This document shows, in pieces, positions 23,774 through 32,064 of a stretch of DNA of 64,000 nt. The first letter of the stretch is position 1, and every line of letters starts with the position of its first letter. Made by a program: the position numbers and the translations under genes. The notes under the pieces were generated by a model. The model ran no database searches and was not told where the DNA came from. It was given only the letters and a program-made list of their open reading frames with translations. This DNA comes from Carnobacterium_B sp040274945 (GTDB taxonomy: Bacteria > Bacillota > Bacilli > Lactobacillales > Carnobacteriaceae), in NCBI RefSeq assembly GCF_040274945.1, contig NZ_JBEMAR010000009.1, positions 74,681 through 138,680 on the forward strand, written 5' to 3'.

Positions 23774-23788
23774 TGTTTCCGTTTACAA
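23774..23788. promoter_or_regulatory. CcpA cre box of the PTS-eda-kdgK operon
   Basis: On the minus strand, TTGTAAACGGAAACA matches WTGNAANCGNWNNCW at all 15 positions. It overlaps the predicted start site just downstream of the -10 at 23794-23799, a repressing position. Confidence 0.75.
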
Positions 23789-23793
23789 CTTGA

Positions 23794-23802
23794 ATAATAG
23801 CA
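23794..23802 (-). promoter_or_regulatory. Extended -10 of the PTS-eda-kdgK operon
   Basis: TGC-TATTAT on the minus strand. No good -35 is visible, so activation or reliance on the extended -10 is likely. The divergent dehydratase gene shares this 265-bp region, in which ACATGT occurs twice (around 23954 and 23970) as a possible GntR half-site pair. Confidence 0.5.
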
Positions 23803-24004
23803 CAATATCCCAAATTATAAAAACAGTCCTAAAAGTAGAAAAACACCTATTATCCTTTGATGTAACAGCGTTTCTTGATTTATTTTTTATAATTGGACTG
23901 GTTTTTATTCATATATCCCTATCTTTTCATACCAAATTGACAGTCGTTCCTATTACATGTTTCAATATACATGTAGTCTTAAAAAAAAGAAACGAGGTTT
24001 GGAC

Positions 24005-25204
24005 ATGAAACCAACGATAATCACAGCTATCAAAAGCTATACCATCAAACCAGATCGCCATAATTTAGTAGTCGTAAAAGTAGAAACAAACAGAGGGGTT
24101 ACTGGTTATGGTTGTGCAACTTTCCAACAACGCCCATTAGCAGTCAAAGGTATGGTTGACGAGTATTTAAAACCTTTATTAATTGGTAAAGATGCTAATA
24201 ATATTGAAGATTTGTTTCAAATGATGACCGTTAATTCTTACTGGAGAAACGGACCAGTAATTAACAATGCCATTTCCGGAGTGGATATGGCTCTTTGGGA
24301 TATTAAAGGAAAATTATGCGATATGCCACTTTATCAATTGCTAGGTGGGAAATCTAGAGACGCAATTGCCAGTTATACTCATGCTGTTGCAGATAATTTA
24401 GAAGATCTCTATGGAGAGATCGACAGTATCCTTGCTGAAGGTTATCAATATATCCGCTGTCAATTAGGTTTCTATGGCGGGCCAGCTACTGAATTGAATA
24501 CGCCTAAAAATATTTCTGAAGGTTCCTATTTCGATCAATACCAATACATGGATACAACCTTGAAAATGTTTGCTGCTATTCGAAATAAATATGGCAACTC
24601 ATTCCAAATGCTCCATGATGTCCATGAACGTCTTTATCCTAACCAAGCCGTTCAATTTGCTAAGAAATCTGAAGAATTTAATTTATTTTTCTTAGAAGAT
24701 TTATTGCCACCTGATCAAAATGAATGGCTAAAACAGATTCGTTCTCAGTCGTCTACGCCAATTGCTACCGGCGAATTATTTAATAATCCAATGGAATGGC
24801 AGTCTCTAGTTAAGAACCGTGAAATAGATTATATGCGTGCACACGTCTCACAATTAGGCGGAATCACGCCTGCAATCAAATTAGCTCATTTTTGTGATGC
24901 TATGGGGATACGGATGGCATGGCACACTCCATCTGATATTACACCCATTGGTATTGCTGTAAATACGCACTTGAACATCCATCTTCATAATGCTGCTGTA
25001 CAAGAAGATATAGTAGTTCCTGAAAACACAGCCAGCCTCTTTTCACATGTACCAGTAGCTGAAAAAGGCTACTTTTATCCTATTGATAAACCTGGGATCG
25101 GTGTTGATTTCAATGAAGAATTAGCTGAAGAATATCCAATTGAGTACCGTCCTCATGAATGGACACAAAGTCGTACTCCTGATGGCACAATCGTTACACC
25201 TTAA
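24005..25204 (+). CDS. Mannonate/gluconate dehydratase-like enolase-superfamily protein (RspA/ManD group)
   Basis: A 399-residue acid-sugar dehydratase. It has VETNRGVTGYGCATF, SGVDMALWDIKGK, GYQYIRCQLGFYGG, the metal and base residues in MLHDVHERL (Asp, His), FLEDLLPPDQ (Glu) and ATGELFNNP (Glu), and the acid/base His in MAWHTPSDITP. These fit the ManD/RspA subgroup, which turns D-mannonate or D-gluconate into 2-keto-3-deoxygluconate. ATG 24005 has GAGG seven bases upstream; the longer frame from 23957 lacks one. It is divergent from the PTS-eda-kdgK operon, which would consume its product. Some family members are poor enzymes with other roles. Confidence 0.88.
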   Translation: MKPTIITAIKSYTIKPDRHNLVVVKVETNRGVTGYGCATFQQRPLAVKGMVDEYLKPLLIGKDANNIEDLFQMMTVNSYWRNGPVINNAISGVDMALWDIKGKLCDMPLYQLLGGKSRDAIASYTHAVADNLEDLYGEIDSILAEGYQYIRCQLGFYGGPATELNTPKNISEGSYFDQYQYMDTTLKMFAAIRNKYGNSFQMLHDVHERLYPNQAVQFAKKSEEFNLFFLEDLLPPDQNEWLKQIRSQSSTPIATGELFNNPMEWQSLVKNREIDYMRAHVSQLGGITPAIKLAHFCDAMGIRMAWHTPSDITPIGIAVNTHLNIHLHNAAVQEDIVVPENTASLFSHVPVAEKGYFYPIDKPGIGVDFNEELAEEYPIEYRPHEWTQSRTPDGTIVTP

Positions 25205-25218
25205 TCAAAAAATACAGT

Positions 25219-25260
25219 ACAAATAGCCTACTACATCTGTATATGTAGTAGGCTATTTGT
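25219..25260. terminator. Bidirectional intrinsic terminator
   Basis: A perfect 18-bp stem, ACAAATAGCCTACTACAT / ATGTAGTAGGCTATTTGT, with a 6-nt loop. It stands between the convergent dehydratase and GntR genes. The better T tract is on the minus exit (ACTGTATTTTTTG). Confidence 0.85.
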
Positions 25261-25262
25261 GT

Positions 25263-25973
25263 TCAATCATTTTGCCTTGTCTGGTGACTTTCTTTATTAA
25301 ACGGGATAATATAGGTACATGAATAATCTATGGCTGTTACTTCACTGTATTCATAAACTTGTCCACTTTTCAAAATACCACGGTTGATGATTTTCATTGC
25401 TGGAGTACCTTTCTTGCAAAGCAATAATTCAGCTTGTTTCTTAGTGATTAAAACAGGAGTGTAACTCGTTATATAATGTGAAATATCATATCCTGATTGC
25501 TGTACATACTTTTGAATAGAATTCTCAACAATACTAGAAGTTAAATCAGGGAAGAGAGAAACAGGTAATTTCGACGTTTCAATTTGTGTTATTTTATAGT
25601 TTACAATACGAATACGCTGAAAGACCCAAACATATTGTTCATCATCTAATTCAAAAATCTGACGATCCTCTTCTAAAGCAGGTTGTTTCTCCAAAAAAAC
25701 TATTTTTGAACTAATTCTATTATAGGAATTTCTTGTCAACGAGTTATAAATTAAAGGATTTTGTTTAGCATCTTTACGGATAAAGGTTCCTGATCCTTGA
25801 ACGACTTTAATCACTCCAATATCGCTTAAGCTATTGAAAGCTTCTTGTATCGTATATCGCGAAACTTCATATTGAGTAGCTAAACTTCTTTGCGTAGGCA
25901 ACTTACCATCCGAATAATGTTCTTGATAAATTTTACTTAAAATATCTTGCACTACAAATTCACGTTTTTTCAT
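25263..25973 (-). CDS. GntR/HutC-family regulator with UTRA domain
   Basis: A 236-residue repressor. The winged helix reads KLPTQRSLATQYEVSRYTIQEAF and IKVVQGSGTFIRK. The UTRA effector domain (~75-232) has VWVFQRIRIVNYKITQIE, SKLPVSLFPDLT, KGTPAMKIINRG and VTAIDYSCTYIIPF. AGGAG lies seven bases before the ATG. Its location next to the ketodeoxygluconate genes suggests that it controls them, with a sugar acid or phosphate as effector. It could instead act elsewhere. Confidence 0.9.
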   Translation of the reverse strand: MKKREFVVQDILSKIYQEHYSDGKLPTQRSLATQYEVSRYTIQEAFNSLSDIGVIKVVQGSGTFIRKDAKQNPLIYNSLTRNSYNRISSKIVFLEKQPALEEDRQIFELDDEQYVWVFQRIRIVNYKITQIETSKLPVSLFPDLTSSIVENSIQKYVQQSGYDISHYITSYTPVLITKKQAELLLCKKGTPAMKIINRGILKSGQVYEYSEVTAIDYSCTYIIPFNKESHQTRQND

Positions 25974-26166
25974 AACTAATCTCCTATTTCCATCTTTTTA
26001 ATAATCACACAGCGAAACCAAGTCTTCTTTATTAGTATAGCTTACCTTGTTAGAAAGACAAATCCCTAATATTTCAATAACTACTTTGAAGGGTTACTGT
26101 TATAGATAGAAATAGGAAATTGTATTTTTATTTTTTGCGTAACTTAATAAAGAGGAGGAGAAAAAT

Positions 26167-27081
26167 ATGATAACAGTCAAAAAGCGAAAAAAATCAAACT
26201 ATTTGCGTATTTTGGAAGCTCTGGATAAAAGGATGTTACTTTCTGATGAAGAGACACTTCATTTGTTGAATATGCAAAAAGGATTTGAAGGAGAAGTCTT
26301 ATTTGATTCGCTATTGGAAGAATGTTTAGACGGTGACGCACTGGTGCTGAATGATTTACTTTTTACAGAAAAAGGAAGCACATTTCAAGTTGATTCATTG
26401 ATTCTGACGGGCGACAAAGTCTTGTTATTTGAGGTTAAAAATTATGAAGGAAATTTTCAATTCAACTCGCACCACCTCTTGACATTTTCCGGCAAAGAAG
26501 TTGGGAATCCATTGAATAAATTAGATGAGACTTCTACAAAGATGCGGCAACTATTGAGTAAATGGAATGTTAATCTGACGTTTGATCCTGCACTCATTTT
26601 TGTAAATCCTGCTTTCACACTATATAACGCGCCAACCGGCAGCCCAATCATTTTTCCTACACAAATCCGAGAGCACTTTTCTCGAATGAACCAGCGTGCT
26701 TTGCCACTATCGAAAAAACATCATTATTTTGCAGATAAAATGATAAAAGAGCACCAGAACGAATCCGCTTTTCAACAGAAGTTTCCGAATTATACTTATG
26801 ATCTCCTCAAAAAAGGATTATGGTGTATCGAATGCGGCTCCCCTGATATAGCAATTACCCAACGGTCCTGTTCCTGCAAAGCGTGCGGTCATAGAGCCCC
26901 AGTCGAAGAAATAGCATTGCGTCAAATAGAGGATTTCAAATTATTATTTCCTGATTCAAAAGTAACTACTCCTGCTATGTATGATTGGATCGGTTCTACT
27001 ATTCCAATGGCAAGAATTCGAAAGATATTAGTAAAAAATTATAAAATTTGCGGAGCCACTCATGGTTCTTATTATAAATAA
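26167..27081 (+). CDS. NERD-domain protein with C-terminal zinc ribbon (second paralogue)
   Basis: A 304-residue protein with the same layout as the one at 14164-15114. The NERD domain spans ~37-160 (GFEGEVLFDSLL, LVLNDLLF, FQVDSLILT, LFEVKNYEGNF) with Asp76, Glu89 and Lys91 as likely active residues. A Cys4 ribbon follows (CIECGS ... CSCKACG), then helices with TTPAMYDWIGSTIPMARIRKIL. The two paralogues also share APxxSxIxxP and FPxxKxTTxAxxxW. A strong GGAGG precedes the ATG. Function unknown; DNA binding or cleavage is plausible from the domain. Confidence 0.87.
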   Translation: MITVKKRKKSNYLRILEALDKRMLLSDEETLHLLNMQKGFEGEVLFDSLLEECLDGDALVLNDLLFTEKGSTFQVDSLILTGDKVLLFEVKNYEGNFQFNSHHLLTFSGKEVGNPLNKLDETSTKMRQLLSKWNVNLTFDPALIFVNPAFTLYNAPTGSPIIFPTQIREHFSRMNQRALPLSKKHHYFADKMIKEHQNESAFQQKFPNYTYDLLKKGLWCIECGSPDIAITQRSCSCKACGHRAPVEEIALRQIEDFKLLFPDSKVTTPAMYDWIGSTIPMARIRKILVKNYKICGATHGSYYK

Positions 27082-27102
27082 AAAAGCCTTATAAAAGACG
27101 TA

Positions 27103-27145
27103 GATACTCGTCACCAGACGAGTATCACCCGCTTAAGCTCTTTTT
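27103..27145 (+). terminator. Probable terminator of the second NERD gene
   Basis: A perfect 10-bp hairpin, GATACTCGTC / GACGAGTATC (ACCA loop, 27103-27126), is followed within 20 bases by CTCTTTTTGG. Confidence 0.6.
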
Positions 27146-27189
27146 GGTATAATCATTTAAATTAGGTCTATTCTATTAGAATATTGTTC

Positions 27190-27480
27190 TTAATTGATTG
27201 AATTAAAGCTTATTGTGCCTACTCAAATGGAAAAGGGCTCTGAGTTAATCGAATTAAGGCTTATTGCTTCTACTCAAACAGAAAGCAGCTCTGAGTCAAT
27301 CAAATTAAAGCTTATTGTGCCTACTCAAATATAAAATGGCTCTGAGTCAATCGAATTAAGGCTTATTATGGCCCACTCAAATGGAAATCGGCTCTGAGTC
27401 AATCGAATTAAATCTTATTATGCCTACTCAAATGGAAAACAGCTCTGAGTTAACCGAACTAAGGCTCGTTACTCCATCCG
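27190..27480. repeat. Tandem array of 51-bp repeats (array 2, inverted relative to array 1)
   Basis: ACTCAAA recurs at 27221, 27272, 27323, 27375 and 27426 (spacing 51, 51, 52, 51). A unit reads about CTACTCAAATGGAAA, then a short variable part, then TCTGAGTCAATCGAATTAAG and GCTTATTG. Its reverse complement is the same family as array 1 (shared TTCGATTAACTCA and GAGTxxxxxCAA blocks). The + strand translates to degenerate ELIELRLIASTQ units interrupted by stop codons, matching array 1's minus-strand translation. The 446-bp gap before the SGNH gene holds nothing else but terminators. Confidence 0.9.
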
Positions 27481-27486
27481 AAAAAA

Positions 27487-27525
27487 GAAAGTCTCAAGAA
27501 TAGGAATTCTTGAGACTTTCTTTTT
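27487..27525. terminator. Intrinsic terminator of the SGNH gene
   Basis: A 15-bp perfect stem, GAAAGTCTCAAGAAT / ATTCTTGAGACTTTC, with A/T tracts on both sides. It lies 8-40 bp past the stop of the gene at 27528-28343. Confidence 0.85.
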
Positions 27526-27527
27526 TA

Positions 27528-28343
27528 TTAATGCATCATTTTAATCGGTACATTTAGCCGTTCATTCAACAACTCGAACCACAAACCATAACCTAGTCCA
27601 TTTGGATGGACATCATCTGCTAATACTTCTTCAATTGTTAGATTTTTGTCTTCCATTTTAGTTTGCATCAAATGATAGGTATCAATAAAAGGCCATTGTT
27701 GTGCTGTTACAAACTCAGCAATTTCATTATTATACTGTTCGTAAGTCACTTTACCATCTTCTAGGAATACATCATTAAAAAGAGTAGGATTTGCCGTTTG
27801 CAAAATAACTAGTGTATCCGGCAACTCCTCATTGAAGCGATCCATAATCCATTGAATATCTAACTTTGTTTGCTCAACATTATTTTGCGGATAACGATTA
27901 TTATTGATCAAACACAACTCGAAAAGTATAATATCTGGTTTATCTTTGACAACCGCATCAATTTTTTCTCTTGAAATCAGATCGGCTGTACTATAGCCAT
28001 TGTAACCGTGATTGATCACTCTTGCTTTGATGCTGTCTCGCTCATTTAAATTATTTTCAAGTAACTTACCCCACACCGGTTGTGCTTCAGTCGCACCTTT
28101 TCCAAAAGTTACACTGCTACCCAAGACAACGACAGTCACTTCTCCATCTCGTTCCGTGACAAATTTTGAACGGTCTAACAAACTTTCTTGCTTATATGTA
28201 TCGGATAATTGATAATTTTCAGTCACTTTAGCTAACGTTTTATTTTTTTGAGTAGCATTAAAAAAGATGACAAAAATAGCCATCAGAAAAACAACTATTC
28301 CAAAGATCCATTTTTTTTGATGTGATTTATTCGTTAGTTTCAT
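27528..28343 (-). CDS. Membrane-anchored SGNH/GDSL hydrolase
   Basis: A 271-residue protein with an N-terminal membrane segment (IFGIVVFLMAIFVIFF, residues ~14-29) and an extracellular SGNH domain. Block I is VVLGSSVTFGKG (nucleophile Ser in GSS rather than GDS), the Asn block is LCLINNNRYP, and block V is ADDVHPNGLGYG with the catalytic Asp-His. Such enzymes remove or add acyl groups on cell-wall or surface glycans. ATG 28343 has GGAGG eight bases upstream and is preferred to the upstream Met. It is monocistronic. The substrate is unknown. Confidence 0.85.
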   Translation of the reverse strand: MKLTNKSHQKKWIFGIVVFLMAIFVIFFNATQKNKTLAKVTENYQLSDTYKQESLLDRSKFVTERDGEVTVVVLGSSVTFGKGATEAQPVWGKLLENNLNERDSIKARVINHGYNGYSTADLISREKIDAVVKDKPDIILFELCLINNNRYPQNNVEQTKLDIQWIMDRFNEELPDTLVILQTANPTLFNDVFLEDGKVTYEQYNNEIAEFVTAQQWPFIDTYHLMQTKMEDKNLTIEEVLADDVHPNGLGYGLWFELLNERLNVPIKMMH

Positions 28344-28451
28344 AATAAAGCCCTCCAACTATTAGTCCATGAAGTATACCATGTTTTACAGCGGTAAAAT
28401 AAGGCAACTTTTCGACTATTTGAAAAGTATATTTCATTAAATGTACAAAAA

Positions 28452-28482
28452 AACGCTTATCACATCACATGTAATAAACGTT
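28452..28482 (-). terminator. Intrinsic terminator of the cpsB-like gene
   Basis: The minus-strand stem AACGTTTAT / ATAAGCGTT (one T-G pair, 13-nt loop) is followed by TTTTT. It lies 26 bp past the stop at 28508. Confidence 0.7.
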
Positions 28483-28507
28483 CATTTAAATTCCTATAAC
28501 ATTCTCA

Positions 28508-29275
28508 TTAAAACAACCCAAAAACTTTAACTTTTTTTACCGCTTTAGGTGTTGCAGTATAAATGAGTTCCCCGTTGATCAAATCTTTAGTAACTTGATG
28601 GTACTCTGCTACTTTTTCAGAACCGAATTCTTTTTCTAATTTTTGATACGCTTCTTTCATAAGAAACGAGCGTGATCTAATGTTGTGTGCATCTGAAGCA
28701 ATAAAATGGACTAAATTAGCTTCAATCAATTGTTTACTCACTTTTTGAATCTCTTTACCGAACCCTCCAGTGTAGCTAGCAGCTGTTACTTGCGCCAAAG
28801 CTCCTTTTTCAACAAACGGCAATAATTTATTCGGATCTTTCAATATTGCATGATTCCGTTCTGGATGAACGATGATTGGTGTGATGCCTTCTCTTTGCAT
28901 TTCAAAAAAAAGCGTTTCAGCATATTGTGGAATTGTTGGTGTCGGAAACTCGATTAAAACATATTGATTTCCTTCATCAATGAATTGGATTTTATCTTCT
29001 TCAATATCTTCAAAAAATTCTCCATTGATGCGAACTTCTTGTCCAGGGAAAATAGTTAGTGGAATACCTCTGGCATCTAGTTCTTGCTGCACTTCATCGA
29101 CTAAGCTCAAAATATCTTGTTTTTCATTATCCCAATGTCCATTTTTATAATGGGGTGAAGCTAAAATATGTGTGATTCCTTCGGCTACAGCTTCACGCGC
29201 CATATCCATAGAATCTTCCATATCTTTTGCCCCATCATCTATACCTGGTAAAATATGGCAATGTAAATCAATCAT
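28508..29275 (-). CDS. CpsB/CapC-type tyrosine-protein phosphatase (PHP fold)
   Basis: A 255-residue Mn-dependent phosphatase. It opens MIDLHCHILPGIDDGAKD (metal His residues) and has ITHILASPHYKNG, FPGQEVRINGEFF, YVLIEFPTPTIPQY, IIVHPERNH and FIASDAHNIRSR, the full PHP metal set. CpsB removes phosphate from the tyrosine kinase CpsD and so tunes capsule assembly. It usually sits beside cpsC and cpsD; here it is ~27 kb away from the kinase at 56517-57233 and stands alone. ATG 29275 has AAAGGAG eight bases upstream. The partner is inferred. Confidence 0.92.
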   Translation of the reverse strand: MIDLHCHILPGIDDGAKDMEDSMDMAREAVAEGITHILASPHYKNGHWDNEKQDILSLVDEVQQELDARGIPLTIFPGQEVRINGEFFEDIEEDKIQFIDEGNQYVLIEFPTPTIPQYAETLFFEMQREGITPIIVHPERNHAILKDPNKLLPFVEKGALAQVTAASYTGGFGKEIQKVSKQLIEANLVHFIASDAHNIRSRSFLMKEAYQKLEKEFGSEKVAEYHQVTKDLINGELIYTATPKAVKKVKVFGLF

Positions 29276-29430
29276 GTATTTTTCTCCTTTAGTTTTGCTC
29301 ACTTAAATTATAGCTCATTATAAATCAAACCTTAAAAAAAAGCTAGATGGTCCAGTTCTTCTTATTTTTTTCTTAACTAATAATTCATCCTATAAAAAAT
29401 AAAATTACTAAATTAATTTCTTAATTATTC

Positions 29431-29485
29431 AAAAAAAAAAGCCTCACATTACTACAATTTAATTGTAGAAACGTAAGACTTCTTA
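29431..29485 (-). terminator. Intrinsic terminator of the glp operon
   Basis: A long minus-strand hairpin with core CTACAAT / ATTGTAG and outer AAGTCTTAC / GTGAGGCTT (a few mismatches) is followed by ten T. It lies ~12 bp past the glpF stop. Confidence 0.85.
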
Positions 29486-29496
29486 TTGATTATAAT

Positions 29497-30213
29497 TTAA
29501 GTAATAACTATATAAAGTAATGCAGCGATAGCTCCACCAATCATTGGTGCTACTACTGGAATCCATGAGTAACCCCAGTCTGAATTTCCTTTGTTTGCGA
29601 TAGGTAATAATTGATGAGCAATACGCGGACCTAAGTCACGTGCAGGGTTGATTGCGTACCCTGTTGATCCTCCTAGAGAAAGACCAATTGAAAGAATTAA
29701 TACCCCTACTACTAATGGGTTTAATCCATCAGTAAATGTGTTTTTTCCGAACATCATAAGTGCAAATACCAATACGAAAGTCCCAATTGTTTCTGACATA
29801 ATATTGCCAACAGTGTTGCGAATAGCTGGAGCAGTTGCAAAAGTTCCTAAAATACTAGCTTGGTCTTTTGTTTCTTTAAAGTGTGGTAAGTAAGTTAACC
29901 AAACTAAAACAGCTCCCAAAATACCTCCAAGTACTTGAGCAATAATAAACGGCAATACTAATGCCCAATCAAAATTACCAATAATAGCCATACCAAGTGT
30001 TACAGCTGGGTTTAAATGTGCTGGCCCCATTGATCCTGCAACATATACTGCGATCGTTACGGCTGCTCCCCATCCAAGTGCAATGACAACCCATCCTGAT
30101 GCTTCAGCTTTACTTTTTTTCAAGTTAACGGCCGCACATACTCCGTCCCCAAGCAACACTAACATCATTGTTCCTAAGAACTCACTGAAAATTTGTAACA
30201 TATCTCCACTCAT
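29497..30213 (-). CDS. glpF: Glycerol facilitator (aquaglyceroporin)
   Basis: A 238-residue MIP-family channel with six membrane helices. The two pore NPA boxes are present as HLNPAVTLG and AINPARDLG; the Asp after the second box (NPARD) marks the glycerol-conducting type. It lets glycerol diffuse into the cell for phosphorylation by GlpK. Its start overlaps the stop of glpO by 4 bp, so translation is coupled. It is the last gene of glpK-glpO-glpF. Confidence 0.96.
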   Translation of the reverse strand: MSGDMLQIFSEFLGTMMLVLLGDGVCAAVNLKKSKAEASGWVVIALGWGAAVTIAVYVAGSMGPAHLNPAVTLGMAIIGNFDWALVLPFIIAQVLGGILGAVLVWLTYLPHFKETKDQASILGTFATAPAIRNTVGNIMSETIGTFVLVFALMMFGKNTFTDGLNPLVVGVLILSIGLSLGGSTGYAINPARDLGPRIAHQLLPIANKGNSDWGYSWIPVVAPMIGGAIAALLYIVIT

Positions 30214-32048
30214 CTATTTCCATCTCCTTTTAATTTTTTTAAATCAGACTCTGCAATTGCAGTGTTTAATTTTACTGTGTGAGCAGCTTTTGCTTCATCT
30301 GTCCAGCCATAATAGCGGGCCATTTCAGCAATCACTGGTTCTATTATACCATCTAAAGTGTCGCGCATAAACAACATATGATTTGTGCGACGGATTAAAA
30401 AGTCCGCTGGTGTTAAAGCCATCTCTTCATCAATAGCATACCGTAAACTTACGGTATCTGCCAATGTTAATCCTTCAATCTGTTCAATTTCATCAATTAA
30501 AGCAAATACTTTCGGCGCGTTCGATCCATAAAGGTTAGCAAGGTAACTTGCTTCGGATTCGCTTAAGCCTTTTTCAATACCCATTTGGGCAAATTTTTCT
30601 GTTTCTTCATCCACTTCTTGCGGGTTGATTTCTCCACCAGATACTGGATATTTAGCAGAATCAATCAATTCATAAGATAAATTGAAATTGTTTTCTAAGA
30701 TCTCAACAACAGCTTTCATTGCTCCGATAGCCATTTTACGGTAATCTGTTAATTTACCACCCGCTACTGTAATCAAGCCATCTTCATCAATATCCAACGC
30801 ACTTCCACGAGAAATCGCTGAAGGGTTATCTTCTGATTCTGAATTGCCTGTTTCGATGTTTTTCAATACATCTTCTACGGTATAACGATCAACTTCCCCT
30901 TTTTGGAATTGCTCAATCGTAGAAATCACTTTATCAAAACTTTCGTCTTTGATTGGCTTACTGTTTCCACCGTTGTAGTCGGATCCGCCATTTGACGAAA
31001 TCAATGGACGCAATCCTGCCCAACTTGATTCGATATCATCAATCGTGATTTCAGCTGATGGGTAACGATTGTTAACGATTTCTAGTAAATAATCAACGTC
31101 TTCTTGGTCAACAGTTGGATGTGCAAAGTCGCCTTTGTAATCAGTATCCGTTGTTCCAAAATATGTTTTTTCTTCACGAGGAATAACAAATACCATACGG
31201 CCATCGTTTTTACCAGTGTCGAAGTAAGTCGGTTGTGGAACGTATAATTTCTTGCTGTCTACAACTAAGTGAACCCCTTTTGTAGGGCGCATTTGTGGTA
31301 CAGCGTCTAATTTAGCATCCATTTGGCGAATTGTATCCGACCAAGGACCAGTTGAATTCAAGACAACGCGAGCTTTGATGTCAAATGTTTCGCCCGTTAA
31401 CAAGTCTTCTACTGTTGCTCCACTAGCTTTATTGTTTTCATCATGTAGAATACCGACAACTTTCATACGGCTAAGCATGTGTCCGCCATCTGCAGCAGCA
31501 CGTTTGATGTTCTCAATCACTAAACGAGCATCGTTGTTGCGGTAATCCAAGTAAACTCCTGCACCTAATAAACCTTCACTTTTCAGTTGTGGTTCGCGTT
31601 CTAGAACTTCCTCTTTTGTTAATGTGTAGTTCGCATATTTTGTTTCAGTAACACTAGCTAGTTGATCGTATAGATCCATCGCTACTTTTAGAGAGAACAT
31701 AGAAAACGTTGAACCAGGTTCATCATAGATTGGCAAAATCATTGGGTCAGCTTTTGGAATGTGTGGTGCAATTCCTTGCACGACAGCACGTTCTTGAACG
31801 GTATCCGCTACAACTTCCACATCGAAGTTTTTCAAATAGCGCAAACCACCGTGAACTAACTTGGTCGAGCGTGAAGAGGTTCCTTCAGCAAAGTCTTGCA
31901 TCTCCACAAGCCCCGTTTTAAGACCAGAGGCGCTGGCTTGCAAAGCAGTCCCAGCACCTGTAATCCCTCCACCAATAATTAAAACGTCTAATGTTTCTTC
32001 TTTTAATGCTTTGATATCTTGTTTTCTTCGTTCAATTGAAAAAACCAT
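30210..32048 (-). CDS. glpO: Alpha-glycerophosphate oxidase
   Basis: A 612-residue FAD enzyme that oxidises glycerol-3-phosphate to dihydroxyacetone phosphate. It shows the FAD fold VLIIGGGITGAGTALQASASG, RSTKLVHGGLRYLKNFD, KVVGILHDE, GPWSDTIRQ and TVAGGKLTDYRKMA. A ~50-residue insert (SFDKVISTIEQFQKGEVDRY to NPSAISR) is the mark of the GlpO oxidases of lactic acid bacteria, which use O2 and release hydrogen peroxide, rather than the respiratory GlpD. It lies between glpK (16 bp upstream) and glpF. Peroxide formation is inferred from family. Confidence 0.95.
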   Translation of the reverse strand: MVFSIERRKQDIKALKEETLDVLIIGGGITGAGTALQASASGLKTGLVEMQDFAEGTSSRSTKLVHGGLRYLKNFDVEVVADTVQERAVVQGIAPHIPKADPMILPIYDEPGSTFSMFSLKVAMDLYDQLASVTETKYANYTLTKEEVLEREPQLKSEGLLGAGVYLDYRNNDARLVIENIKRAAADGGHMLSRMKVVGILHDENNKASGATVEDLLTGETFDIKARVVLNSTGPWSDTIRQMDAKLDAVPQMRPTKGVHLVVDSKKLYVPQPTYFDTGKNDGRMVFVIPREEKTYFGTTDTDYKGDFAHPTVDQEDVDYLLEIVNNRYPSAEITIDDIESSWAGLRPLISSNGGSDYNGGNSKPIKDESFDKVISTIEQFQKGEVDRYTVEDVLKNIETGNSESEDNPSAISRGSALDIDEDGLITVAGGKLTDYRKMAIGAMKAVVEILENNFNLSYELIDSAKYPVSGGEINPQEVDEETEKFAQMGIEKGLSESEASYLANLYGSNAPKVFALIDEIEQIEGLTLADTVSLRYAIDEEMALTPADFLIRRTNHMLFMRDTLDGIIEPVIAEMARYYGWTDEAKAAHTVKLNTAIAESDLKKLKGDGNR

Positions 32049-32064
32049 AAATCGTTTCCTCCTT

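Noticed and set aside
29648..29893. Antisense ORFs over glpF, glpO, ptsC and similar genes
   Set aside because: These frames mirror the codon usage of strong genes on the other strand and lack ribosome sites and domain signals.
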